From assembly GCF_014851565.1 (NCBI RefSeq), contig NZ_JACVAA010000002.1, positions 248,001 to 312,000 of the forward strand: a stretch of 64,000 bases of DNA. Reading direction: 5' to 3'. Source of the DNA: Pseudomonas sp. PDM15 (GTDB taxonomy: Bacteria > Pseudomonadota > Gammaproteobacteria > Pseudomonadales > Pseudomonadaceae). The notes beneath the pieces are model-generated. The model saw nothing but the letters and a program-made list of their open reading frames with translations, was not told the origin of the DNA and made no database searches. The translations under genes were made by a program, and so were the position numbers. Below, in pieces: positions 35,901-44,396 of the stretch (positions are counted from its first letter, which is position 1; each line of letters starts with the position of its first letter).

Positions 35901-38900
35901 CCAGATCCACGCCAAGGGCGGCATAGCTGTCGATCATGTTGGACAGCGCTTCCTTGGCCAGCTCCAGGCGGTTGGGCGAACCCTGGGTGTTGCCGCCGAT
36001 CTCGTACAGCATGCTTCCGGAAGTATCCACCACCAGGATCAGATTAAACGGTGGCACCCCGCCTTCGGTCACGCTAATGCTGTTGTCCTTGGCGGTCGGG
36101 CTGTCGTCGTCGACGGAGATGCCCAGGCTGCCATTGGCTGTCGAGCCGTCATCGTCCTTGACCGTGTAGCTGAAGTTCAGGTTGATGTTGTTCTCGTCAC
36201 TGGTAACCGGGGAGACAGGTGCCGAGTGATCCAGCGGCAGCAGCAGCTTGAACTCGTAGGCTCCTGTCGCGACATCGGTGACCTTGACGGTGAAGACGGT
36301 TGCGCCGCCTCCCACCTTGGCCGCCGTCAGGGTCAGGCCGTCGGCGCTCACCGAGTAGGTCAGCGCGCTGCCACCGGAGGTCAGTGCCGGCAGACCTCCC
36401 GTACTCCAGGTGAAGGCTCCAGTGGGCGCGGCACCGTCGGCACCGAAGCTATAGCCCAGGTTGCCGGTAACCGTGGTATCGGCCCCCGCTGCATCGTTGG
36501 GGCCACCGGCTACGCCGTTGGCCAGCCCGTCTTCATCCACCGCGTTGTTCGCCGTACCTCCCGTGGGCTTGGCCGCATCGGTGATGTTGATGGTCATGCT
36601 ATCGGTCACGGTGTCCTGATCGTAGTCACGCACCCGCACCGAGAAGCTCTGGCTGTTGATGACATCCTGATCCAGACCGTTGGCGGCCTGGAAGCTCCAG
36701 GTACCGTTGCTGTTGACCCGCAATGTGCCGGTCGCCAGGGCGATATCGGCGTCCAGGTTGTACTCGTTGGCGCCTATCAGCACCTGGATGCTGCCGGAAC
36801 CATCGGCGCCATAACCGCTGGTCCAGGTGCCGCTGTTGTAGCTGGTGCCCTCGGCCACATTGACCGGTGCATCCGGCAACAGATTGACCGCCGGGCTGTC
36901 GTCGTCGACGGAGATGCCCAGGCTGCCGTTGGCGGTCGAACCATCATCGTCCTTCACGGTGTAGCTGAAGCTGAGGCCGATGTTGTTCTCGTCGCTGCCG
37001 GTCGGTGAAGCCGGGGCCTGATGATCCAGCGGCAATAGCAGCTTGAACTCGTAGGCGCCCGTCGCGACATCGGTGACCTTGACGGTGAAGACGGTTGCGC
37101 CGCCCCCCACCTTGGCCGCTGTCAGGGTCAGGCCATCGGCACTCACCGAATAGGTCAGCGCGGTGCCGCCAGAGGCCAGCGCCGGCAGCCCCGCCGTGCT
37201 CCAGGTGAAGGCTCCCACGGGTGCCGCGCCATCCGGACCGAAGCTGTAGCCCAGGCTACCGGTGACCGTGGTATCGATACCCGCAGCATCATTGGGACCG
37301 CCGGTGATGCCGTTGCTCAGTCCTTCCTCGTCTACAGCGTTGTTCGCCGTACCTCCCGAGGGTTTGGCCGCATCGGTGATGTTGATGGTCACGCTATCGA
37401 TCACGGTGTCCTGGTCGTAGTCACGCACCTGCACCGAGAAGCTCTGGCTGTTGTAGACATCCTGATCCAGGCCATTGGCGGCCTGGAAGCTCCAGGTACC
37501 GTTGCTGTTGACGCGCAGAATGCCGGTATCCAGGGCAATGTTGGTATTGAGGTTGTACTCGTTGGCCCCCACCAGCACCTTGGCGCTACCGCCGCCGTCG
37601 GCACCGTAACCACCGGTCCAGGTACCGCTGCTGTAGGTAGTGCCTTCGGCCACATTGACCGGTGCATCCGGCAGCAGATTGACCGTCGGGCTGTCGTCGT
37701 CGACGGAGATGCCCAGGCTGCCATTGGCGGTCGAGCCGTCATCGTCCTTGACCGTGTATGCGAAGCTCAGGTCGATATTGTTCTCGTCGCTGCCGGTCGG
37801 TGAAACCGGGGCCGGATGATCCAGCGGCTGCAGCAGCTTGAACTCGTAGGCGCCGGTCGAGGCATTGGTGACCTTGACGGTGAAGACGGTTGCCCCGCCT
37901 CCCACCTTGGCCGCCGTCAGGGTCAGGCCATCGGCGCTCACCGAATAGGTCAGCGCAGTGCCGCCTGAGGTCAGCGCCGGCAGACCTGCCGTGCTCCAAG
38001 TGAAGGCACCCACGGGTGCCGCACCGTCCGGGCCGAAGCTGTAGCCCAGGTTGCCGGTGACCGTAGTGCCGGTACCCGCCGCATCATTGGGACCGCCGGT
38101 GATGCCGCCGGAGAGCCCCTCTTCATCCACCGCATTGCTGGTCTGCCCGCCAGTGGGAGAACCGGCATCGGTGATGCGGATGGTGAAGCTGTCGGTCGCG
38201 GTGTCCTGATCGTAGTCACGCACCCGCACCGAGAAGGTCTGGCTGTTGATCACATCCTGATCCAGCCCGCTGCCAGCCTGGAAGCTCCAGGTGCCATCGC
38301 TGTTGACGCGCAGCGTGCCGCTCGCCAGCGAGATGTTGGTATCCAGGTTGTACTCGTTGGGGCCTACCAGCACCTTGATGCTGCCGGCGCCATCGCCGCC
38401 CGTACCATGGGTCCAGGTACCGTCATAGGTCGAACCTTCGGCCACGCTCGCTGCCGAGTTGGGCAGGATGTCGACCACCGGCACATCGTCCTCGACGTGG
38501 ATGAGGAAGGCTCCGGCCAGGTCGACAGGGGCGCCACCGGCACTTTCAGCCTCGAGCACGCTGGCGAAGTTGAGGGTCAGCTGCTCGTTATCGTCACCGT
38601 TGCCCAGCGGATGATCCAAGGCACGATCCAGGGTAAAGGTATAGCTACCGCTAGGATCGACCTGCAGGGTGAAGACCGTCGGGCCGGCCGGGCCGGCGGT
38701 GGCGGTGAGCACGTTGCTGCTGATCGAGTAGACCAGCGCGACGCCGCCCGAGGTTGCGCCCGTCAGGCCACCAATACCGCCGGGATTGAGGCTGAAGACC
38801 GCCGTATCGGGGCCAACTGCCAAAGAGGCGACACTGCCGCTGACCGAGGCCGTCAGGCCATCGCCATCCGGTATACCGCCGGCAACGCGGTCGTCGGTAA

Positions 38901-41900
38901 CCGTAGCTTCGACCGGGCTGCCGTCCTCAACGTAGATGTTCAGGGTGGCGGTAGATGGGTCGCCGTCATTATCGACGATGGTGTAGGTGAAGGTCTCGGT
39001 CTTGTCACCGGCCACGTTGGCCGGAGCCTGATAGCTCCAGGCGCCAGTGGAGAAGTTGAAGCTCAGCTTGCCGCCTTCGGCCGTAGCGATGTCGGTCAGT
39101 TGCTGATCGCCATCGGCGGTGCCGTCCCAGGTGTAGGTAGTGCCATTGATCTCGATGGAGAGAATCTGGCCGCGGCCATCGGCACCGAAGGCATCGTCGT
39201 CACCACCGCCCACGGCATTGTCATTGCCCAGCAAGACATTGCCACCCACAAGGCCACCGATCACTTGATCCACCAGGGTATCGACCAGGTCGTCGAAATC
39301 ATCGACACGCAGCGGATCGTTGTTCGCCCCGGCGTCCACATCGACGTCTTCCAGACGCGGGTCGTCGATGTTATCGCCGATGCCGATGGTGGTGACGTTG
39401 ATGCCATTGTTGTCGACGAAATTGTTCCAGTCGGTCGCCGTCGGCTCGGTCAACGAAGGCGCGCCACCAGGGCCGGTCTGCTCGTTGGGGTTGCCGTCGC
39501 TGATAAAGATGACCTGGTTAGTCCACCCCGGCAGCGGGGTGTACGCAGCCATGGTCTCCTGGATCGCATCGGTGAAGTCGGTGAGGCCAGAGAGCGGCCG
39601 ATCACCACCCGGCTCCTGCGGGTTGAGCGAGTTCACCAAATCGGTGAAGTCCGCGATGTTGTCGATCGTCGGGAAAGAAATCGAGGTACCCGAGAATGCC
39701 ACGATCTGAATCTGAACTGCGCCGGTAGCCGTATTGAACAACTCCTGTCCAGCCGCTCGCACGGCATCGAGCATGGCGTTCAGCTCGGTGTTGTCGATGC
39801 TGCCGCTGAAGTCCAGCACGAACACCAGGTTAATGTTCTGGGCCTGGCCAGACAGAACGGTGGCATTGTCGTTCTGCGCCTCCGGCACATCGTCCTCAAC
39901 ATTGATCACGAAGCTGCCATCGGCGAAGCCATCCACCGGGTCGCCGTCGCCATCGGTGGCGGTCAGCACGCCGGAGAAGTCGATTGGCAGACCAAGCAGC
40001 TGGTCGTCATCGGTGCTGCCAGGCAATGGATGATCCAGCGGCCCCTGCAGCTCGAAGCTGTAGCTGCCATCGGCATTCACCGTAAGGGTGAACACCGGGT
40101 TGCCACCGGCGGTGGCGGTGAGCACGTTGCCCACCACCGAGTAGCTGAGCGCAATGGAGTCCGAGGTCAGGCCCTGGGCCTCCAGGGTGGCAATGTCGGC
40201 CGGATCGTCGCTCAGGCCGAAGTCGCCGGGGCCATCCGCACCGAAGTTGACCAGAGCATTCAGGGTGCCAGCAGGGCCGGATACAGAAGTGCCCTCGCTG
40301 TCGCCGTCACCGATGCCATTCGTCAACTCATCCTCGTCCACCTGGCCCGAGACCAGCGGGATGGGGTTCTGCTCGTTGTCGTACTGCAGCGGTACCGCCA
40401 CGGGGATGTCGTCTTCCACCCGAATCACGAAGCTGCCCGGGTTCAGGCCGCTCAGCGGATCTCCGTCGCCATCGGTTGCGGTGATCACCGACGAGAAGTC
40501 GATGCCCGAACCGAGCATCTCGTTGTCGCCAGCCGGGGTGCCGTCGGCCACCGGATGATCCAGCGGGCCGGACAGGGTGAAGGTGTAGCTGCCGTCGCCG
40601 TTCACCTGCAGGGTGAAGATGGTGTCACCACCGGCAGTGGCGGTCAGCAGATTGCCGACCACGGTGAAGCTCAGCGCCACACCGCCCGAGGTCAGGCCCT
40701 GGGCCTCCAGGGCACCGATCGCTGCCGGGCTGCCGGTCATGCCGATCGTTCCAGGGCCGTCGGCACCAAAGTTGATGGCGGCGTATAGCGCACCGGCCGC
40801 GCCATTGGCCACGTTGGTAACGCCATCGCCATCGGTGATGCCACCGGGCAGCTCATCCTCGTCGACCTGGTTGCTGACCCACGGCCGCTGGCTGAACTCG
40901 CGGGCCACCGGCACGTCGTCCTCGACGTCGATGGCGAAGCTGCCGTTGGGCAGACTCACGGAGAGCGGGTCGCCATCACCGTCGGTCGCGGTGATCATTT
41001 GTGAGAAATCGATGCCCAGACCAGCCAGGGTTTCGTCGTCCAGTGCACTGTCCGCGATCGGATGATCCAGCGGGCCGCTCAGCACGAACTCGTAGCCGCC
41101 ATCGGCATCCACCGTCAGGGTGAAGATGGTGTTGCCATTGGCGGTTGCGGTCAGCACGTTGCCGATCACGCTATAGGACAGCTCGGTACCTTCGGACATC
41201 AGGTCCTGTGCATCCAGCGAGCTGGTGTCGCTGGACAGGCCCACGGTGCCGGGACCGTCGGCGCCGAAGTCGATCAGCGCGAAAAGATCGCCCGGATCGC
41301 CCGAGGCGACGGTGGTCTGGCCACCCTCATCGTTCCCCTCGTAGGGCGCGCCGTCGACCAGGTTCAAGGCATCTTCCTGCACCTCTTGACGAATTGCCGT
41401 CTGCTCGTTGCCGTCAGGCCGCGGTACGTCGTCCTCGACGTTGACGGTGAAGCTGCCGGTCGGGAAGCCGCCGGCCAGCGGGTCGCCATCACCATCCGTG
41501 ACGGTCAGTACCCCGGAGAAGTCGATACCCAGGCCAGGCAGCAACTCGCCATCCAGGCTGCCGTCGGCGACCGGATGATCCAGCGGCCCTTCCAGCACGA
41601 ATTCCCAGCTGCCATCGGCATTCACGGTCAGGGTGAAGATGGTTTCGCCGCCCGCGGTGGCAGTCAGCACATTGCCGACCACTGCATAGCTCAGCGCATC
41701 GCCATCGGAGGTCAGACCCTGCAGGTCCATGGAGCTGACATCGCTGGAGAGACCGAAGTCGCCAGGGCCATCGGCACCGAAGCTGACCAGGCCGCTGAGC
41801 GAGCCACTGGTGGCACTGCCCACGATGGTGGTCTGGCCGCCTTCCGGGTTGCCCTCGTAGGGAGCCCCGCCGCCTATGGTCAGCGCGTCCTCATGAACCA

Positions 41901-43938
41901 CGCCGGAGATTTCGTTGCCCTCTTCGCCACCGGCCACTACCGGCACGTCGTCCTCGATGTCGACGGCGAAGCTGCCAGGCGGGAAGCCGCCTACCAGCGG
42001 GTCGCCGTCACCATCGGTCGCGGTGAGGATGCCGGAGAAGTCGACGCCCAGGCCGGGTAGATCTTCGGAATCGAAGGAGCCATCCGCGATGGGATGGTCG
42101 ATCGGGCCCTGCAGCACGAACTCCCAGCTGCCATCGGCATTCACGGTCAGAGTGAAGATGGTTTCGCCGCCCGCGCTGGCGGTCAGCACGTTGCCGACCA
42201 CTTCATAGGTCAACGGATCGCCACCGGAAGTCAGCCCCTGCAGATCCATGGAGCTGACGTCGCTGGAGAGACCGAAGTCGCCAGGACCGTCGGCACCGAA
42301 GTCGACCAGGGCCGACAGCGAACCGGCCAGACCAGACACCGTGGTGGTCTGCCCACCTTCCGGGTTGCCGTCATGGGGTGCACCGCCACCAGCGGTCAAT
42401 GCATCCTCGTGTACGAGCTCGGTGACCCGCGGGAAGAACTGTTCTTCGCCCTCGCCACGGCTACCGGCCCACTGCGGAACATCGTCTTCCACGTCGATGA
42501 CGAAACTGCCGCCAGTGAAGGTGCCAACCGAGTCGCCGTCGCCATCGACGGCAGTCAGTACACCGGAGAAATCGATCGGCAGATCGAGCAGTTCGTCATC
42601 ATTGCCATCGGGAGTCGGGTGATCCAGCTGGCCGACCAGGGTGAAGGTGAAGCTGCCATCGGCGCCCACCTGCAAGGTGAAAATGGTTTCGCCGCCTGCC
42701 GATGCGGTCAGCACGTTGCCTGCGACGCTGTAGCTGAGGGCGGTACCGCCGGAGGTCAGGCCCTGGGCCTCCAGGCTGGAAATGGCAGTAGCGCTGCCAG
42801 ACAAGCCGAAGCCGCCGATACCATCGGCGCCGAAGTTGACCAGCGCGTTCAGGGTGCCGGGGCCACCGGCGGCCACGTTGGTGACCGAGTCGCCATCGGT
42901 GATGCCATCGGAGGTTTCGTCCTCGTCGACGATGGCGGCTACCTGGGCGCCCTCGCCTTCGGTGAGGATGGGCGCGTCGTCATTGACCAGCACGTTCAGT
43001 TGCACGGTCGGCGATACATCGCCGTCCAGATCGAATACCCGCACCGGGAAGCTTTCGCCGACCTGGTCGGCAGCGCCGGACGCACCGGCGTTGGGATGAT
43101 CGAGGGTGTTGTCGGTCAGGGTGTAGGTCCAGTTGCCGGCGGCATCCACGGTCAGGGTGCCGTACTGGCCGACCACCACACCGCCGTTCGTGACGTCCAC
43201 CCAAACGCCGTCGAAGCCCTGGATCTGCAGCGAAGCAACGCCATCCGGCGAGGTGATGATGATGTTGCCGCTGGCCTGCTCTGCGCCGCTGCCGGGGTTG
43301 GTACCGTCGGCCAGTGCCTCCTCATCGACAATGGCCGGGCCTACCGAGATATTGCCATTACCGTCCTCGTACTCGATCTCGATCGAGGGAGTGAAGTCCG
43401 CTGCTGGCTCGTCGGTAACGATGGGCTCGGGATCGGGGAACTCGGGACCGGTGTTCAGCCCCTCGGTCGGGAAGCCGATGACGGGATCCAGCGCACCGCC
43501 CACTTCACCCAGCAATACGAAGCTGTGGCCACCACCGATACCGCCAGCACCACCGGCACCACCACCAGCCCCAGGACCGGCGGCAGTCGCCTCACCAGCC
43601 TGGGTCGGGTCGACGCCGGCCTCGATCGCGGCTTGCAGTTGTTCGACGTCAGTCAGATCGCCGTCGGTGGGAGTGGCGGGCGCCTGCTCCTGGGGCTGGA
43701 CCGTCTGGCCATCGTAGCCCGCCAGCATCTGTTCGTTGAGACCCAGGCTGCTGTCGCGCCCGAGGGTAAGGACCTCACCATTGGTGAGAGTGACTGCGAC
43801 CGCGCCAGCGGCGCCGGTTTCCAATTGTTCGCCGGCATAAACCCGATCGCCTTCGACTAACGGTCGACGCGTTCCATCGCCGGCTACCGCAAAGACCTCG
43901 CCGACAACCTGGCTGACGACACCAATCAAAGTAGCCAT
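32956..43938 (-). CDS. lapA: Giant LapA-like type I secreted adhesin, two vWA domains
   Basis: A 3660-residue surface adhesin. In order: N-terminal retention module (residues 1-~100, starting MATLIGVVSQVVGEVFAV) that would plug the exporter; TAAG at 118-121, the LapG cleavage consensus; a Gly-rich linker; six repeats of ~172 residues (~340-1360) each ending in D-G-D-G-D-P and VEDDVP motifs; a first vWA domain (~1366-1560, MIDAS DFSGS); cadherin-like segments; three 265-residue repeats (~1832-2627); a second vWA (~2628-2820, MIDAS DTSGSM); then RTX nonapeptides (~3497-3545, GNDTLSGLAGDDVLIGG) and an uncleaved C-terminal secretion signal. AGGAAGG precedes the ATG. The exporter genes are divergent, lapGD are convergent. 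Very acidic and Asp/Gly-rich, so calcium-dependent folding outside the cell is expected. Confidence 0.93.
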   Translation of the reverse strand: MATLIGVVSQVVGEVFAVAGDGTRRPLVEGDRVYAGEQLETGAAGAVAVTLTNGEVLTLGRDSSLGLNEQMLAGYDGQTVQPQEQAPATPTDGDLTDVEQLQAAIEAGVDPTQAGEATAAGPGAGGGAGGAGGIGGGHSFVLLGEVGGALDPVIGFPTEGLNTGPEFPDPEPIVTDEPAADFTPSIEIEYEDGNGNISVGPAIVDEEALADGTNPGSGAEQASGNIIITSPDGVASLQIQGFDGVWVDVTNGGVVVGQYGTLTVDAAGNWTYTLTDNTLDHPNAGASGAADQVGESFPVRVFDLDGDVSPTVQLNVLVNDDAPILTEGEGAQVAAIVDEDETSDGITDGDSVTNVAAGGPGTLNALVNFGADGIGGFGLSGSATAISSLEAQGLTSGGTALSYSVAGNVLTASAGGETIFTLQVGADGSFTFTLVGQLDHPTPDGNDDELLDLPIDFSGVLTAVDGDGDSVGTFTGGSFVIDVEDDVPQWAGSRGEGEEQFFPRVTELVHEDALTAGGGAPHDGNPEGGQTTTVSGLAGSLSALVDFGADGPGDFGLSSDVSSMDLQGLTSGGDPLTYEVVGNVLTASAGGETIFTLTVNADGSWEFVLQGPIDHPIADGSFDSEDLPGLGVDFSGILTATDGDGDPLVGGFPPGSFAVDIEDDVPVVAGGEEGNEISGVVHEDALTIGGGAPYEGNPEGGQTTIVGSATSGSLSGLVSFGADGPGDFGLSSDVSSMDLQGLTSDGDALSYAVVGNVLTATAGGETIFTLTVNADGSWEFVLEGPLDHPVADGSLDGELLPGLGIDFSGVLTVTDGDGDPLAGGFPTGSFTVNVEDDVPRPDGNEQTAIRQEVQEDALNLVDGAPYEGNDEGGQTTVASGDPGDLFALIDFGADGPGTVGLSSDTSSLDAQDLMSEGTELSYSVIGNVLTATANGNTIFTLTVDADGGYEFVLSGPLDHPIADSALDDETLAGLGIDFSQMITATDGDGDPLSVSLPNGSFAIDVEDDVPVAREFSQRPWVSNQVDEDELPGGITDGDGVTNVANGAAGALYAAINFGADGPGTIGMTGSPAAIGALEAQGLTSGGVALSFTVVGNLLTATAGGDTIFTLQVNGDGSYTFTLSGPLDHPVADGTPAGDNEMLGSGIDFSSVITATDGDGDPLSGLNPGSFVIRVEDDIPVAVPLQYDNEQNPIPLVSGQVDEDELTNGIGDGDSEGTSVSGPAGTLNALVNFGADGPGDFGLSDDPADIATLEAQGLTSDSIALSYSVVGNVLTATAGGNPVFTLTVNADGSYSFELQGPLDHPLPGSTDDDQLLGLPIDFSGVLTATDGDGDPVDGFADGSFVINVEDDVPEAQNDNATVLSGQAQNINLVFVLDFSGSIDNTELNAMLDAVRAAGQELFNTATGAVQIQIVAFSGTSISFPTIDNIADFTDLVNSLNPQEPGGDRPLSGLTDFTDAIQETMAAYTPLPGWTNQVIFISDGNPNEQTGPGGAPSLTEPTATDWNNFVDNNGINVTTIGIGDNIDDPRLEDVDVDAGANNDPLRVDDFDDLVDTLVDQVIGGLVGGNVLLGNDNAVGGGDDDAFGADGRGQILSIEINGTTYTWDGTADGDQQLTDIATAEGGKLSFNFSTGAWSYQAPANVAGDKTETFTYTIVDNDGDPSTATLNIYVEDGSPVEATVTDDRVAGGIPDGDGLTASVSGSVASLAVGPDTAVFSLNPGGIGGLTGATSGGVALVYSISSNVLTATAGPAGPTVFTLQVDPSGSYTFTLDRALDHPLGNGDDNEQLTLNFASVLEAESAGGAPVDLAGAFLIHVEDDVPVVDILPNSAASVAEGSTYDGTWTHGTGGDGAGSIKVLVGPNEYNLDTNISLASGTLRVNSDGTWSFQAGSGLDQDVINSQTFSVRVRDYDQDTATDSFTIRITDAGSPTGGQTSNAVDEEGLSGGITGGPNDAAGTGTTVTGNLGYSFGPDGAAPVGAFTWSTAGLPALTSGGTALTYSVSADGLTLTAAKVGGGATVFTVKVTNASTGAYEFKLLQPLDHPAPVSPTGSDENNIDLSFAYTVKDDDGSTANGSLGISVDDDSPTVNLLPDAPVNVAEGTTYSSGTWTGGYGADGGGSAKVLVGANEYNLNTNIALDTGILRVNSNGTWSFQAANGLDQDVYNSQSFSVQVRDYDQDTVIDSVTINITDAAKPSGGTANNAVDEEGLSNGITGGPNDAAGIDTTVTGSLGYSFGPDGAAPVGAFTWSTAGLPALASGGTALTYSVSADGLTLTAAKVGGGATVFTVKVTDVATGAYEFKLLLPLDHQAPASPTGSDENNIGLSFSYTVKDDDGSTANGSLGISVDDDSPAVNLLPDAPVNVAEGTSYNSGTWTSGYGADGSGSIQVLIGANEYNLDADIALATGTLRVNSNGTWSFQAANGLDQDVINSQSFSVRVRDYDQDTVTDSMTINITDAAKPTGGTANNAVDEDGLANGVAGGPNDAAGADTTVTGNLGYSFGADGAAPTGAFTWSTGGLPALTSGGSALTYSVSADGLTLTAAKVGGGATVFTVKVTDVATGAYEFKLLLPLDHSAPVSPVTSDENNINLNFSYTVKDDDGSTANGSLGISVDDDSPTAKDNSISVTEGGVPPFNLILVVDTSGSMLYEIGGNTQGSPNRLELAKEALSNMIDSYAALGVDLAITVIDFATGALLIPQTTDPDVAKLNIQNLATDGGNTNYNAPLVLAQNQLTADLVNLPDYEHKVYFLSDGQPNVGNVPAGWTSFINASGAEVYAVGLSVSSNAGAIAQLGLVEDHGDAVTLIDDPYDLDATLQATVPQPTMGNMVTDVDPVAGVDTSGADVPVTVTQISFVAANPAAYIGVADSVVGNVVTFLVQGGTTGPITTPLGGTLVVNANGSYSYTPPNDVLVDSQEVFTYTIVDKDGDQSSANLNISVLDTSPIVANVYEDGLPNGLPDPGSNVTSVSGTLAGAVVDSAGVTFSLGSVAGLPALTADGVPITYSVVDGPTSDTLTAKAGTVNIFTLVLQANGNYTFNLLGAIDHATANGDDQELKDLDLSSIIVAKEGATNVPLIRDFIVQVEDDVPVIQSTSNLVYSNSNNPGGATGVFDYSTGADTRDTGPFSASDSDFKSITLTGSVGGVAISSQSVTWVSESATTATFDVEFEYAPNPSNPSVKEEAAGTLTFDKVNGTYTVTLDGPIEGFQVLKTSANLGIVGYVPGSSTVDNTNPDVAVSQLASDFFVQFRGYAEPGAGTGGNNLQTGGANTNIFVNGELFSQASSYVTLSNTSNGVAGDTIGQGEVLDLNFYTSSPTGNLAVTPTGRADGIFLKFDGINSEDLVVVLKLIGPGGVTTTKALVINNSDIYRNSSGATALAALAVYGITLDNNDGAIVIENNDFNGAGESWQIYGAQILTTVEGITTSTAINYDNDFGESGGSTLTTNFNNQTDNDVVKVSDIGFIKTQTTTVDAELDFQVAVQDADNDATSSVNLHVTIEAGNTFTGTALADVIQGSTGNDTLSGLAGDDVLIGGLGNDLLIGGADNDTYRWTAGNTGTDTVQGFVNNFNGNAQGDRLDLSQLLTGEHGQAGDIGNLLSFIDISTANLGGGAALDTVIKVSDTSTADPATSTEQTIVLQDVNLVSLYGGTESGTILGMLGDGTLKVDVA
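36060..38445 (-). repeat. Three tandem 795-bp repeats inside lapA
   Basis: The same landmark (GCATCGGTGATG on the plus strand) occurs at 36575, 37370 and 38165, exactly 795 bases apart, and the encoded 265-residue units share long identical stretches (for example TGAFTWSTxGLPAL and LGISVDDDSPT). The reading frame is kept, so copy number can change by recombination without breaking the protein. Confidence 0.9.
39880..42940 (-). repeat. Six ~516-bp repeats inside lapA
   Basis: Equivalent points of successive units lie at 42912, 42397, 41881, 41365, 40849 and 40324, spacings 515, 516, 516, 516 and 525. Units begin with V-x-E-D-E/A-L and contain a run such as GNVLTATAGGETIFTL and the phrase LDHPVADG. 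Three central units (from 42397, 41881 and 41365) form a closer subgroup sharing GAPxxGNxEGGQTT. Confidence 0.88.
43576..43587 (-). other. Predicted LapG cleavage site in the adhesin (TAAG)
   Basis: Codes for Thr118-Ala119-Ala120-Gly121, the tetrapeptide cut by LapG between the two alanines in characterised LapA proteins. It stands just after the retention module and before a Gly-rich linker, the expected place. Confidence 0.75.
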
Positions 43939-44396
43939 GATCCTTCCTCCGCACTACAGCTGCCGACCACCGTCGACACGTTTCAAAAGGGCCAAATCAC
44001 CTTTCGAACTCGGGGATTGCATGCGAAGAAAGTTGAGAAAGTGGAGCGGCGCAAGGAACCCAATTTGAAATGCGACAAAAAAGTGTCGCCCCAACTGCAC
44101 CGAACCTACCCATCAGAAACATTCCCGCCCCTTATGCTCCAAACTGCGCTTGACCGTCTGCTTTAACTGCGAAAAGGCCTGAAGGCCCCGTTTTTCGCGG
44201 CTTACGGGAGAAACAATGTGCCGTATCTCACACAGTGCATAAGACTTTTTTCTCATAAATCTTGTGACGAATTTTTCTTAGCTACTCTGGAAGATGTTCT
44301 TAGCTGTGATGTTACAGGCCTGAAACGCTCTTTCAGGCGAAAATCGTCAGCATTTTGACGACAGGAACCGAGCATATAAATAAGGAGAAAAAGATC
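43939..44396. promoter_or_regulatory. Divergent control region between lapA and lapE
   Basis: A 458-base gap, more AT-rich than its surroundings, that must hold the promoters of both the adhesin and its exporter. It contains a composite hairpin at 44169-44198 (outer arms GCGAAAA/TTTTCGC, inner GGCCT/AGGCC) and a perfect eight-base hairpin GCCTGAAA/TTTCAGGC at 44318-44338, 59 bases before lapE. I could not assign sigma-factor or FleQ sites with confidence. Confidence 0.5.

Noticed and set aside
32929..37008. Open frame of over 1300 codons on the plus strand opposite the adhesin gene
   Set aside because: It is the antisense shadow of a GC-rich, repeat-coded gene; its translation is low-complexity (Gly, Val, His, Gln, Asp) with no domain, signal or ribosome-binding site.
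36060..38445. Regular repeats considered as a CRISPR array
   Set aside because: Units are 795 bases, in frame and protein-coding; no short repeats with unique spacers and no cas genes in the window.
44355..44396. TTG start 14 codons before lapE
   Set aside because: The ATG at 44397 has AAGGAG at correct spacing and gives an immediate signal peptide; the upstream codons include the ribosome-binding site itself.
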